Shown here: positions 18,584 through 27,778 of the stretch, piece after piece
Layout: the number at the start of each line of letters is the position of its first letter
How positions within the stretch are numbered: position 1 is the stretch's first letter
Origin: JAODBJ01 sp963782465
Lineage (GTDB): Bacteria > Actinomycetota > Acidimicrobiia > IMCC26256 > PALSA-610
NCBI GenBank assembly: GCA_963782465.1
Contig: CAWAJR010000001.1
Location: 496,001-560,000, forward strand
Direction of reading: 5' to 3'
Length of the DNA stretch: 64,000 nucleotides
Program-made: the position numbers and the translations under genes
The notes under the pieces: generated by a model
What the model was told of the DNA's origin: nothing
The model's database searches: none
Seen by the model: the letters and a program-made list of their open reading frames with translations, nothing else

Positions 18584-19665
18584 GCGGAACACCGGTTCGG
18601 ACCGGCCTCGAGCCGTTGGAGTTGCGGGAGCGGCAGGTTCGAGCGACCCATGTTCGCTTTGATGATCTCGACGTAGTTCGGCGGTCGTTCGGTGGTGCGG
18701 GAGACCGCCCACTCGACGAAGCCGGTCTCGTCGAGCGCGAGCGGGGGGAGCGCGGCCCGCAGGGCACCGATGGTGGTGCCCACCTGCGTGTCGGGCCTGA
18801 CCCGCACCGCGTCTCCGTAGTGGCCGGGAAGGACGAGTGTGTCGTCGGTCAGCGTGAGCACGTGGGCGTGTAACGACCGGTAGAGGTTGTGCGCGAATTC
18901 GTCGGCGCGTTCGGCCAGATCGGGACGGCCGACACCGTCGACGAACAGGGTGTCCCCGCTCAATACGACGTGGTCGCCGATGAAGTAGATCGTCGAACCC
19001 TGGGTGTGGCCGGGTGTCCGCAGCGCCGCGACCGAAAGGGTGACGCTCTCACCGAGGGTGAAACGATCGCCGTGTTGCAGCGGTTCGAACGCGAACTCGA
19101 ACGTATCGGCCGGGTTGAGGTGCAGCGACGCGCCGGTGGTGTGCGCGAGCGAGCGCGCACCGGAGAGATGGTCGGCGTGCAAGTGCGTGTCGAATACCCG
19201 CGTGATGCGCCAACCGTGCTCCGACGCGACTTCGCGGTACACGTCGATGTCGATCGACGGGTCGATCACGAACGCTTCCTCGCCGGCGCCCACGACGTAC
19301 GAGAGGCATCCCTTCCCGCGCCGGCGCACCTGCACGATGCGCACACCGTCGGTTTCGGCAACGACCCAGTCGTACACGCCGGCCCACGCCTGCATCCCGC
19401 CCCGGAGGTTGGCGACCCGCAAGCCGTGCTGCGCGAGCAGGTCGGCAGCCTGCGCGGAACGGCTGCCCGACGCGCAGACGACGACGACTTCGCGGTCGGC
19501 GGGCAGGTCGTCGATCCGGCGGCGCAACTGCCCGACCGGAACGTTGGTCACGCCGGGGATCGCCCACTCGGCGACCTCGTCGGGTTCACGCACGTCGAGC
19601 ACGAGCGGCTCGTCGTCGGTGCCCAACCGAGCGGCCAACTCGGCCGCGTCAATGTCCCTGTACAC
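18580..19665 (-). CDS. rhodanese-persulfide dioxygenase fusion (CstB/ETHE1-like)
   Basis: 361-aa two-domain sulfur enzyme. Residues 1 to about 100 are a rhodanese domain with active-site Cys64 in C-A-S-G-S-R-S. From about 105 comes a metallo-beta-lactamase fold of the persulfide dioxygenase group, with metal ligands H161-x-H-x-D-H166 (T-H-L-H-A-D-H), then G-H-T-Q-G-S and S-G-D-T-L-F. Such proteins oxidise persulfides to sulfite or thiosulfate. In staphylococcal CstB the domain order is reversed (dioxygenase first). The GTG start has a GGGAGGA site 6 bases upstream. It heads a six-gene operon, and a CsoR-like palindrome lies 66 bases upstream. Confidence 0.93.
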   Translation of the reverse strand: MYRDIDAAELAARLGTDDEPLVLDVREPDEVAEWAIPGVTNVPVGQLRRRIDDLPADREVVVVCASGSRSAQAADLLAQHGLRVANLRGGMQAWAGVYDWVVAETDGVRIVQVRRRGKGCLSYVVGAGEEAFVIDPSIDIDVYREVASEHGWRITRVFDTHLHADHLSGARSLAHTTGASLHLNPADTFEFAFEPLQHGDRFTLGESVTLSVAALRTPGHTQGSTIYFIGDHVVLSGDTLFVDGVGRPDLAERADEFAHNLYRSLHAHVLTLTDDTLVLPGHYGDAVRVRPDTQVGTTIGALRAALPPLALDETGFVEWAVSRTTERPPNYVEIIKANMGRSNLPLPQLQRLEAGPNRCSA

Positions 19666-19727
19666 CTGCGTCCTCCCGTTCACGGTTTCCGGTGCGCATG
19701 ATCGTCCGGGGCTCGCTGCCGTCAACC

Positions 19728-19746
19728 AGTATACCCCTAGGGGTAT
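19728..19746 (-). promoter_or_regulatory. CsoR/CstR-like operator overlapping a -10 box
   Basis: Perfect 16-bp palindrome ATACCCCTAGGGGTAT at 19731-19746. Read on the minus strand it runs into TATACT (19733 to 19728), a good -10 box, so a repressor here would block the promoter of the persulfide dioxygenase operon. A GC core flanked by ATA/TAT is the style of site used by CsoR-family sensors, including the persulfide sensor CstR. No such regulator gene is in the window. The -35 is weak. Confidence 0.6.
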
Positions 19747-19780
19747 TCCGCGGAAGGGGTGGGGCCCGGGCGCAGCCGGC

Positions 19781-20221
19781 TCAGGGCGCCTCGAGGATCG
19801 ACTTCAGCCGGGCGAGGTCCTTCCGGTTCGCCCGCCGCATCGCGCCGCTCATGAACGGTGCCACGAACCTCGAGAAGCCCGACGGTTCGCCCCGATTGCG
19901 CAACGCCATGTGCGTGGCGCCGTCGGTCGGCGCCGACCATGTGTACGTCGTCTCCATCGGGAAGGGGCCGTCGGCCGTCCGCATGACCAGCCGCTCGCCC
20001 TCGACGACGTCGACGAACTCGTAGGTATACGCGAGCCGCCGCCCGAGGAACTTCGCGGTGAACGCCACCCGCGATCCCACCGCCACGACTGGCGCCGTCT
20101 TCCACTCCGTCGACTCGATGTTGACGTACCACTCCGGCGCGTTGCCGGGGTCGGCGGCGTACGCCCACACGACGTCGATCGGCCGACCGATCTCGATCTC
20201 AGTCGTCACATCGACGGGCAT
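19781..20221 (-). CDS. SRPBCC/START-fold protein
   Basis: 146-aa polyketide-cyclase-like (SRPBCC) protein with the usual opening V-T-T-E-I-E-I-G-R-P-I-D-V-V-W-A-Y and a C-terminal helix M-R-R-A-N-R-K-D-L-A-R-L-K. It has a hydrophobic pocket for a lipid or other small ligand; role unknown. It lies just upstream of the CsoR-like operator but reads through it only if transcription continues. An ATG start is used. Confidence 0.82.
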   Translation of the reverse strand: MPVDVTTEIEIGRPIDVVWAYAADPGNAPEWYVNIESTEWKTAPVVAVGSRVAFTAKFLGRRLAYTYEFVDVVEGERLVMRTADGPFPMETTYTWSAPTDGATHMALRNRGEPSGFSRFVAPFMSGAMRRANRKDLARLKSILEAP

Positions 20222-20242
20222 CGCGCGAATACTTGCACGACG

Positions 20243-21796
20243 CTACCCGTCGCCGTCGGCGGCTCTGGCCGCGGCGGGTACCTGCGACGCGCTCGGTGTG
20301 CCGGTCAGGGTCGTCTTCGGGTGCACCGGGAGCACGACCGGCGGGTGAGGCGGTTGCGTGAAGTCGAAGTCGTTCACCAGGTTGCCGAGGATCTTCTCGT
20401 TCTCGCGGACGTCGGGACGCGGGTCGGGGCGACCGTCGGTCGCGGGATCGATCCGCTGGCCACCGAGAAAGTCGTCTTCGATGAACTTGTCGTACGCGTC
20501 GAAGCTGAGTGTCTGGTGATCGATCGAGCCCGACTTGGCGTACGGGCTGATGACCATCGCCGGCACGCGCAAGCCGTAGCCGTTCTGGTCGACCGTGGGT
20601 GGGACGACGTGGTCGTAGAAACCTCCCCAGTCGTCCCACGCGAGGAAGATCGCGGTGGAGTCCCAGTCGGGGCTCTTCATCACGGCGTTGATGATGCTGG
20701 TCACGTAGCTCTGACCGAAGCTCACGGGGGCAGGCGGGTGCTCGCTGACCTCTCCCGATGGGACGACCCACGACACCGCCGGGAGCGCGCCGGCCTTGGC
20801 CGCCGCGTAGAAACGCTTGACGTCTTGGATGTTGCCGAGTTGGTGGTCGGCCTTCACCGTGTCGAAGAACGGCAACGGGTTCCAGATGCCGTAGGTCCAC
20901 GAGTTCTGTTGCACCGGCGCGCACGTTTCGGCGGCGTCGTTCTCGCAGTCGGGTTCGGTCCCGCTCACCACGTAGTAACCCCAGCTCACGTGCTGGTGGT
21001 AGAGCAGGTACGTGAGGTCGGTCCACGCGTAGATGGGCTTGTCGCTCGTCTTGCCGTTCAAGTACGCGGGGACATCGGGCGGTCGGGCACCCTGTTTGCG
21101 CAACGTATCGAGGCTGTTCTTGCACGTCGACGGGTTGTTGTGCTGCGTGCAGTAGGCCGACCATTCCGAGACGAGGAAGAGATGCGCGGGCAGGCTCCAC
21201 GACGCGTTCGGTTCGAACATGTGGTCCTGGAGCACGAAGTCCTTCGCGTAGGTCCAGTAGTTCGGGATGTCGCTGCCGACGTGGTAGCCCATCACGTCGG
21301 GAGTCGCGGAGTTCGTGCACGCCGGGTCAGTCGCGTTCAGGCAGCCTTTGCGACCGGCTTGGGCCTGCGCGATGAACCCGTCCATCTTCCCACCGTCGAC
21401 ATCGGCGACCGAGCTGCCGCTGTTGTGCGGGCCGCCGCCGTTCACGTCGGCGTGGTCGACGTACGGGGTGACGCAGCCCTTCGTCGCCGGGTCCTTGACG
21501 CAGATGCCGGGCTTCCCGTTCTTCATCGGGATGCCGTCGGCGCCCGGGAAGGTGCCGAAGTAGGTGTCGAACGATCGGTTCTCCTGTTGGATCACGATGA
21601 CGTGCTTGATCTTGTGGATGCCGGCCGGCACGACGTAGCTGCCGGTCGGGCCGCCGGGCACGCTGTTCCCGGTGGTCGGCACCGGCTTCACGGTGGTGGG
21701 CGAGGCCGACTTCGAACCGCTGCTGCACGAGGCGATCACGGTCGCCGCCGCGACGACGGCGATCGCGCCGAGCAGGTTCGATCGAACGATGTTCAT
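20243..21796 (-). CDS. secreted phosphoesterase (PLC / acid phosphatase family) lipoprotein
   Basis: 517-aa exported phosphoesterase. A signal peptide ends in the lipobox I-A-S-C (about Cys25), then a Thr/Pro linker. The metal-binding motif V-I-V-I-Q-Q-E-N-R-S-F-D-T-Y-F-G begins the catalytic domain, as in bacterial phospholipase C and AcpA-type acid phosphatases. A late motif A-W-D-D-W-G-G-F-Y-D-H-V carries further metal ligands. It should hydrolyse phospholipids or phosphate monoesters outside the cell. The start chosen gives an intact signal; an ATG six codons upstream is possible. It follows a secreted lipoprotein gene by 29 bases. Confidence 0.9.
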   Translation of the reverse strand: MNIVRSNLLGAIAVVAAATVIASCSSGSKSASPTTVKPVPTTGNSVPGGPTGSYVVPAGIHKIKHVIVIQQENRSFDTYFGTFPGADGIPMKNGKPGICVKDPATKGCVTPYVDHADVNGGGPHNSGSSVADVDGGKMDGFIAQAQAGRKGCLNATDPACTNSATPDVMGYHVGSDIPNYWTYAKDFVLQDHMFEPNASWSLPAHLFLVSEWSAYCTQHNNPSTCKNSLDTLRKQGARPPDVPAYLNGKTSDKPIYAWTDLTYLLYHQHVSWGYYVVSGTEPDCENDAAETCAPVQQNSWTYGIWNPLPFFDTVKADHQLGNIQDVKRFYAAAKAGALPAVSWVVPSGEVSEHPPAPVSFGQSYVTSIINAVMKSPDWDSTAIFLAWDDWGGFYDHVVPPTVDQNGYGLRVPAMVISPYAKSGSIDHQTLSFDAYDKFIEDDFLGGQRIDPATDGRPDPRPDVRENEKILGNLVNDFDFTQPPHPPVVLPVHPKTTLTGTPSASQVPAAARAADGDG

Positions 21797-21825
21797 GGCC
21801 GTGCTTTCTCTCATGTGTCGTATGG

Positions 21826-23380
21826 CTACGGCGCGGCCAGGTTCGACGTCGCGACCCACGCGGTGCCGTCGGCCGGGAAGAAATTGCAGTCGTACCCACC
21901 GAAGTAGAGGTTGCCGTCGCCGAACGGCGATTCCTTGACGGTTCGCACCGAGACGAACGCCTCGCCGGAACGGATCGGCGAATGCCGACCGGCGCGGAGC
22001 GCGAACCGCGGGCCGCCGAGGCAGTGCAGCGCGAACGTCGGCGAGGCACCGTCGTCGGTGCGGATGGCGAAGCATGCCGCCGCGTCGAAGGACACGGCGT
22101 GAAACGCGGTGGCCCGCACTTGCGCGTCGACGGGCAGCCACCGATGTACGCCCACTCGAAACCGAAGACCTGCCGCTGGACGCCGCCCATCGTGATGGTT
22201 TCGAAGTTGTTGTACGCGGCGATCACATAGCCGATCGATCCCTTCCCGGCGGCCGGCACGGTCGTGCCCTGCGGGGCGAGCATTGTGCGGATCGCCGGGA
22301 CCGGAGCGAACTCCAACGTCGGTACCAATCCCGTGAGGCCGTGCCCGGGCGCCGCGTTGGGCGGCGCGTCGACGCGGCCGCGCGGCAGATGGTCGAAGCG
22401 GAACACGTCGCCGTTCCCTTCGATGGACACGAGCAGCGCAGGCGACCCGTCGTGCGTGACGCACGACAGGCCCCGCAGCCCGCTGTTGAACGAACCCACC
22501 GCCGGCGCCTGGTAGACGAGGGCCCAGCGGGCGACTCCGGCCGGCAAGGTCCCGTCGTTTCGCCGGTACAGCTTCGTGTTGATCGACACGTACTCGGCGC
22601 CGCCACAGTCGGTGAACGCGGTGACCTTCTGGGTCTTCAAGCCCGGTGCGCCGGGTGGCGCCGCGGTGAGCTCCGGCCGGGGATCGAACACGAATGTGTG
22701 CGCGTCCTTCGACCACGTGCCGCGCAGGATCCCGGCGGGTGCCGCGCCCGCGTACACGCTCCACACGCCGCCCGACTCGCGCGCGCCGAACGACCGCACG
22801 TCGCTGCCCTTCGACGCCAGCGCGAACGAATTGGAGGGCGAGAACGACGCGGCGTCGTCGAGCAGCCACTGGATCTCCGACCGCCCGTTCACGATCGCCT
22901 GGGTGATGAGGAGTGAGTGCCCGGGCCGAGCCCCTGGTCGGCGGGGATCGGAAAGGAGTCCAAGACCTCCACCCGAACCGATTGCGTCTGCTCAAATACC
23001 GTCCACGGCGCCGTTCTCGAGTTCTTCACCAGCACCTGGCCCGCCGGCGACGCGCCCGGGTACTCCCACTGGTCGGTCGCCGCGAAGAGGCGGCCCGAGT
23101 GCGCGGCGAGCGCGTCGATCTCGGTGTCGTGCGCGGCCGGGCTCTGCGGATCGGTGGTCAGCGGTTGCCGCGCCGCGCCGAGCGTCAACCCGGCCGGTGG
23201 GTTCGCGATCGATGCGGGTGGGCGCGCCGCGGTCGAAGACGATCGAGCAGCCGGCGCGTGCGATACAGCCGTCGACGGGCGCGACGACGTTGCTGCGCAA
23301 CTCGCGGCGAGCAACGCGAGGGCCACGCCGAGCGCCGCCGGCAGCCCCGACCGGGTACTCGGGAGCTGAGGCGCGCGCAC
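21826..23380 (-). CDS. secreted lipoprotein of unknown function (two frameshifts)
   Basis: Roughly 518-aa exported protein after two corrections. The signal region A-L-G-V-A-L-A-L-L-A-A-S-C ends in a lipobox. The body is rich in short beta motifs (W-S-V-Y-A-G, W-A-L-V-Y-Q-A-P) and looks like a repetitive beta structure, perhaps a propeller; no family recognised. One base is missing near 22920 in a CCCGGG run (frame resumes G-H-S-L-L-I-T-Q-A-I-V-N-G) and one near 22138 (resumes W-L-P-V-D-A-Q-V-R-A-T-A). The total length fits exactly two deletions. The GTG start is tentative. Confidence 0.6.
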
Positions 23381-23404
23381 GCCCCGAGTATGGGAGGCAC
23401 GCCT

Positions 23405-23427
23405 TATAATGTCAACTGTGGTTGTCA
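23405..23427 (+). promoter_or_regulatory. promoter with overlapping MarR-type operator
   Basis: TATAAT (23405-23410) is a consensus -10 box, rare in such GC-rich DNA. It runs into the imperfect inverted repeat TGTCAAC-TGTG-GTTGTCA (23410-23427). The site lies 20 bases before the GTG of the MarR gene, so autorepression is likely. It also sits between divergent genes and may control the lipoprotein gene. Confidence 0.55.
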
Positions 23428-23446
23428 ATCTGCGGGTCGTGAACGG

Positions 23447-23947
23447 GTGACCCACGACCGCTCGCCGTCGGAGCCGCAGCCGCGGCCGGTGCTCGGCGCC
23501 GCGCTACGCCGCGCGTGGGTCGGCTACCAGCAACGGTTGGACGCGGAAATGGCGGCCGCCGGCTTCGGCGATCGCGGGTTCCCCGACGGCCGCGTGCTGC
23601 GGATGTGCGCGGGACCGTCGGGAACGTCGATCTCCGACGTCAGTCGCCGGCTCGGCATCACGAGGCAGGGGGCGGCCAAGATCGTCAACGGCCTTCGTGA
23701 TCGCGGCTACGTAGCGGTGAGCCCGTCGCCGACGAGTGGCCGGGAGAAACTCGTCACGCTCACCCCCCGTGCGCTCGACTATCTGGCCGCGCACCGCAAG
23801 GCGGCCCGCACGGTCGAGCGCCGCGTACGGAAGGAACTGGGCGACGAGGTCTTCGACGGCCTCTACGCACTGCTCGACGCGCTGGGCGCCGACGACGACC
23901 TCCGGATGAGGGACTACCTCCGGAGCATGCGGCGCGACGAGTTGTAA
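23447..23947 (+). CDS. MarR family transcriptional regulator
   Basis: 166-aa winged-helix regulator. The DNA-binding helix-turn-helix is visible as S-D-V-S-R-R-L-G-I-T-R-Q-G-A-A-K-I-V (recognition helix) followed by the wing P-T-S-G-R-E-K-L-V-T-L-T. The long C-terminal helix provides dimerisation. The GTG start follows the TATAAT promoter and inverted repeat. The ligand and targets are unknown; the divergent secreted lipoprotein and the downstream membrane hydrolase are candidate targets. Confidence 0.88.
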   Translation: MTHDRSPSEPQPRPVLGAALRRAWVGYQQRLDAEMAAAGFGDRGFPDGRVLRMCAGPSGTSISDVSRRLGITRQGAAKIVNGLRDRGYVAVSPSPTSGREKLVTLTPRALDYLAAHRKAARTVERRVRKELGDEVFDGLYALLDALGADDDLRMRDYLRSMRRDEL

Positions 23948-24005
23948 CTAGTCGCCCGGCCCAAGACCGAGGGCGTTACAGTCCGCGCCGTTGGGGGTCG
24001 AGCCG

Positions 24006-26276
24006 ATGGCACTCGTCGAACTGCGCATTCACGGGGTCAGCGGTACGCCGCCGGCAGCGATGCTCGACACCCCGCTCGTGCACCGGGTCGCCGGTGACGC
24101 CGACGCGGGGTTCTGGCGCCCGCTCGCGCCGGCTTCCGAGGAGTTGGCCGACCCCGATCGCACGCTCGAGGGTTACAGCTGGGGTGGCCTCACTTCTCGC
24201 GCCGCGACGAGTGCAGTGTGGGTGTTGCTCGCGCCGTTCGCGCTCGTCAATGCGGGCGCTGCCATGCACCTCCCGCGAGGAACGGCACCGCGGGCCCGGC
24301 GCGCCATCGCGCCCGGGTTCGAAGGCATGGTCGTGCGCGCCTTCGCGTTGCTGCTCACGCTGAGCTTCACGCTGACGGCCTACATCGCCGCGACCGACCT
24401 CGGGGGCTGGCAGTGCGGGAACGACCCCGCCTGCCTCCCGCGGCACCGATCGACGCGGTGGCTCACCCAGCATTGGCTCGACACGCCGGCCCGGCATGTC
24501 GCGGTCACGTCACTCGTCCCGCTCGCGCTGGTGTTGGCGCTGTGGATGCTGGCCCGCCGTTCGTGGCAGCGGTACGAGATGTTCCCGGTCGACGGAACCG
24601 TTGCCTCGCGGCCGGAAGGCGAGCAGACACCGTTCGACGATCCGGCGTTCTGGAACGGGCGGGAACGAGCCGAGACGCTGCGCCACGCGCACGTCGCCGC
24701 CGCGCTCGCGCTCATCGCGTCGCTGTCGGCGTACGTCGACATCGCCGCGCGTCCCGACGGTCGGTCGCGAACGATCCCGCTGTGCTTGCTGGTCGTCGCG
24801 ATCGCGCTGCTGGCCGGCGCGGTCGTGGTCGCGGCCCTGCCCCGCACCGAAGCGACCGCGTCGATCGCGAAGTTCGGTTGGATCGGCGCGGGAATCGTGA
24901 CCGCCGCAACGTTGGTCTTCACCGCGTTCGCCGCCAAGCTCTCGCCGGCGAAGGGGAAGCAGCTACCCGGCGCGGCGAACGTGCTCACCGTCACGCTCGT
25001 CGCCGCCTTGGTGTTGATCGCGGTGTTGTTCCTCCGCGCACTCCCGCAGTTCAACCGGTCGAGAGCGGCCAAGCTCGGGCTCTGGGGTTTCGGTACGAGT
25101 TGCACGAGCGTCGTCGCGCTCGTGCTCGGCGGTGCCTACTGCGCGGGGGTCTTGCTCCGCGCCGCCGACTTCCTCGGTGTGCCGAGGTCGGCGGCGCAGT
25201 CGGGCGCCCCGAACACGATCGTCGTGCCCGACGTGGTCACCTGGGCGGCGCTGGGTGTCGCGGTCGCGGTCGCGGTGATCGTCGTGTGGGTCATCGGGGT
25301 CGCGTTGCGCCTCCTCGTTCTCGCTCGGGCCGAGGAACGGCGCCTCGCCCCCGGGTTCGTCGCCGACCTGCGGGCGCGAGGAACACGCGCGGCATGGGCC
25401 TCGTTCGATGCCGAAGCGAAGTCGTCGCACGATGCCGGTGAGGTACGCCGCCGCCGCCGGATCGCCGCCGCGATCGTGCGCGGCAGGCTCACCGATCGCG
25501 TCGGGCTGGTTGTCGGCCCGGCCGCCGCGATCGCCTTCGCCGTCGCGATCGTGGCGCTCGTGCCCGCGGTTGCGGCCGGCTTCTTCGACGCCGGCTGGGC
25601 GAGCGATCCCGCCCACCGCGCGCGCTTCGCCGGCAATGCCGGTTCGTGGCTCATTCTCGTGTTCGTCGTCACGATGATCGGCGTGATGTACCGCTCGTAC
25701 CGCCGCCCCGACCTGCGGCGTGAGGTCGGCATCCTCTGGGACCTCACCACGTTCTGGCCGCGCAGCGCGCACCCGCTCGCACCACCCTGCTACGCCGAGC
25801 GCAGCGTCCCCGAGTTCGCCGCGCGCACCGCGTTCTTCCGCGCCGGTGATCCCGACTACGACTCGGGGCCGCCGACCACGGGTGACGTCATCATCTCGGC
25901 GCACAGCCAGGGAACGATCATCTCCGCCGCGATGCTGTTGCGGCTGACCAACACCGAAGGCATCGCGTTGCTCACCTACGGGTCGCCCCTCCGACGCTTG
26001 TACGCGAAGTACTTCCCCGCGTACTTCGGCGGGAACACCCTCCGGCAACTGGAGGCGCGCCTGGGTGGCCGCTGGCGCAACCTCTACCGCGAGACGGACC
26101 CCATCGGCGGGCCGATCGCGCTCGACGGCTGCGACATCGACGTTCTCGTACCCATCCCGCAAGTGCGACAGCGGGGTGACACCACCTACCAACCCATCGA
26201 GGCGCACTCGAACTACCAGCGCGAGCCGCGGTACCACGAGATGGTCGCCGTCCTCGCTCGGTTCCCCGACGCGTAG
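24006..26276 (+). CDS. polytopic membrane protein with lipase-type G-x-S-x-G-like motif
   Basis: 756-aa protein that opens with a soluble alpha/beta-hydrolase-like strand (L-V-E-L-R-I-H-G-V-S-G-T-P). About eleven membrane segments follow between residues 65 and 560. A C-terminal cytoplasmic or peripheral domain (570-756) then carries I-I-S-A-H-S-Q-G-T-I, a nucleophile elbow with Ser634. The hydrolase fold thus appears to be split, with its first strand and oxyanion H-G at the N-terminus and the elbow more than 600 residues later. A histidine near the end (E-A-H-S-N-Y-Q) could complete a triad. Reaction unknown; lipase or esterase activity is inference. It starts 58 bases after the MarR gene. 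Confidence 0.75.
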   Translation: MALVELRIHGVSGTPPAAMLDTPLVHRVAGDADAGFWRPLAPASEELADPDRTLEGYSWGGLTSRAATSAVWVLLAPFALVNAGAAMHLPRGTAPRARRAIAPGFEGMVVRAFALLLTLSFTLTAYIAATDLGGWQCGNDPACLPRHRSTRWLTQHWLDTPARHVAVTSLVPLALVLALWMLARRSWQRYEMFPVDGTVASRPEGEQTPFDDPAFWNGRERAETLRHAHVAAALALIASLSAYVDIAARPDGRSRTIPLCLLVVAIALLAGAVVVAALPRTEATASIAKFGWIGAGIVTAATLVFTAFAAKLSPAKGKQLPGAANVLTVTLVAALVLIAVLFLRALPQFNRSRAAKLGLWGFGTSCTSVVALVLGGAYCAGVLLRAADFLGVPRSAAQSGAPNTIVVPDVVTWAALGVAVAVAVIVVWVIGVALRLLVLARAEERRLAPGFVADLRARGTRAAWASFDAEAKSSHDAGEVRRRRRIAAAIVRGRLTDRVGLVVGPAAAIAFAVAIVALVPAVAAGFFDAGWASDPAHRARFAGNAGSWLILVFVVTMIGVMYRSYRRPDLRREVGILWDLTTFWPRSAHPLAPPCYAERSVPEFAARTAFFRAGDPDYDSGPPTTGDVIISAHSQGTIISAAMLLRLTNTEGIALLTYGSPLRRLYAKYFPAYFGGNTLRQLEARLGGRWRNLYRETDPIGGPIALDGCDIDVLVPIPQVRQRGDTTYQPIEAHSNYQREPRYHEMVAVLARFPDA

Positions 26277-26282
26277 ACCGGC

Positions 26283-27730
26283 TCACGCCGCGCAGGCGGC
26301 CCGTTCGACGTCGATGGTGACGACCGCGGCGTGCGCGTCGTTGCGGATACGGATCCGGGGTGCGCACGGCGCGGAGACGACCCGCCCACCCGACACTGTC
26401 ACCCGGTAGCCATCGGGGTACGCGTGGGAGTTCACCGCGATGTCGGTCTCGCCCTTGCGGTTGGTGTGGTTCGGCGCGGCGCGCTTCGTGGAATACGTGA
26501 AGTGCAACGAACCCGTCGCGGCGTCGTACGACCAGCCGGTCGGGGTGCCGTCGGTGACGGCCGCGTACGGTCGCGCGAGTGCATCGAGCACCGGTTGCCG
26601 AACATTGCCGGCGGTCGGTGGCAACGTCTTGTCGATCACCAGGTCTTCGTCGTACGACCAGTACGCCCAGGGGACGAGGCCGCGCTCGATCGTGGTCGCG
26701 ATGCGGGTGATGGTGGCCGGATCGGTCGTCGCGCCGAACTCGCTCGCGAGTGGGGCGCGTCGCGCACGATCCCCGCCGCGAGCGCGCGGAGCACGACCGC
26801 GGGTTCGTCAGCCGGTGTCGCCGCGTACACGTGGAACGACAACGCGCGGGCCGCCGCGTGCGCAGGCGGGACCACCGTGCCGGCCTTACCGAAGTTGAAC
26901 AGCGTGAACGGTTCGCTGAACACGAGGTGCTCGCGGTCGACCGCGCGGATCGCCCGCGTCATGCGCTGCTCGAAGGGCAACAGGCGCGCCGTCTCGATCG
27001 CCGGGCAACCGGTGAGGCAGCTCGACCAGTCGGTGCCGGGCCAGGGCTCGTTCATGAGGTCGTAGCCGAGCACGTACGGAACGTGCGTGACCCGGCTCGC
27101 GACAGCTTGCACCGCTTCCGCGTAGTGCCGCTGCAACCGCACGCCGTCGGGGCCGCGGGCGTTCTCCCAGAAGTTGTCGAACGCACGCTGCAGAGCCGGG
27201 TTCGACGTGTAGTAGGCGGGGAACCCGATGTTGGGGTTCGGCAAACCGTCGGTGAGCGTCGCCCACGGGGGAAAGCCGTTGCCGTGGACGAGCGGGCCGT
27301 AGCCGTCTTGATGGAAGTCGAGCAGCACGTAGATGTGGTGCCGGGCGAGGACGCGGGTGGTATGCGCGATGCCGGCGACGTACGCGCGGTCGATGACGCC
27401 GGGCTCCGGCATCACGCTGCCGAACACCACACCGAGCCGCACGAGATTGAAGCCCTCGCTCGCCAGGAAGGCGGCATCGTCGTCGCCGAACCCGGCGGCT
27501 TCGGGTGTGATCGGCGGGAACTTCTGCACGAAGTTGACGCCGCGCAGGCCGACGACGCGGCCCTGCGCATCGACGAACCAGCGCCCGGCCCGCCGGACGA
27601 GCGCGCGCTGGTTGCTCGGGCCGGGGGAGGCGGTGGCGCCCGGCGACGCCGACATCGCGCTGAAGGCCAGCAGCGAGCACGCGAGGCCGGCGACGATGGC
27701 ACGGCTGCTACGACGACGCACTGCTGACAT
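26283..27730 (-). CDS. secreted GH5 endoglycoceramidase-like hydrolase (frameshifted)
   Basis: About 482 aa after one correction. A Sec signal is followed by the GH5 barrel: L-R-G-V-N-F-V-Q-K, L-L-D-F-H-Q-D-G-Y-G, and acid/base Glu228 in M-N-E-P-W-P-G-T-D-W. One C is missing from a CCCC run near 26757; restoring it gives D-A-P-P-L-A-S-E-F-G-A-T-T-D-P, placing the nucleophile at about Glu331. A C-terminal beta domain follows. Endoglycoceramidases release the glycan from glycosphingolipids; other aryl- or glycolipid-glucosidases share the fold. GGAGGA precedes the ATG. It ends 6 bases after the convergent membrane-protein gene. Confidence 0.82.
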
Positions 27731-27778
27731 CGGTCCTCCCCCCGATTGCCCGCCCACCGGCGAAGCTAGTGCGGTGCG

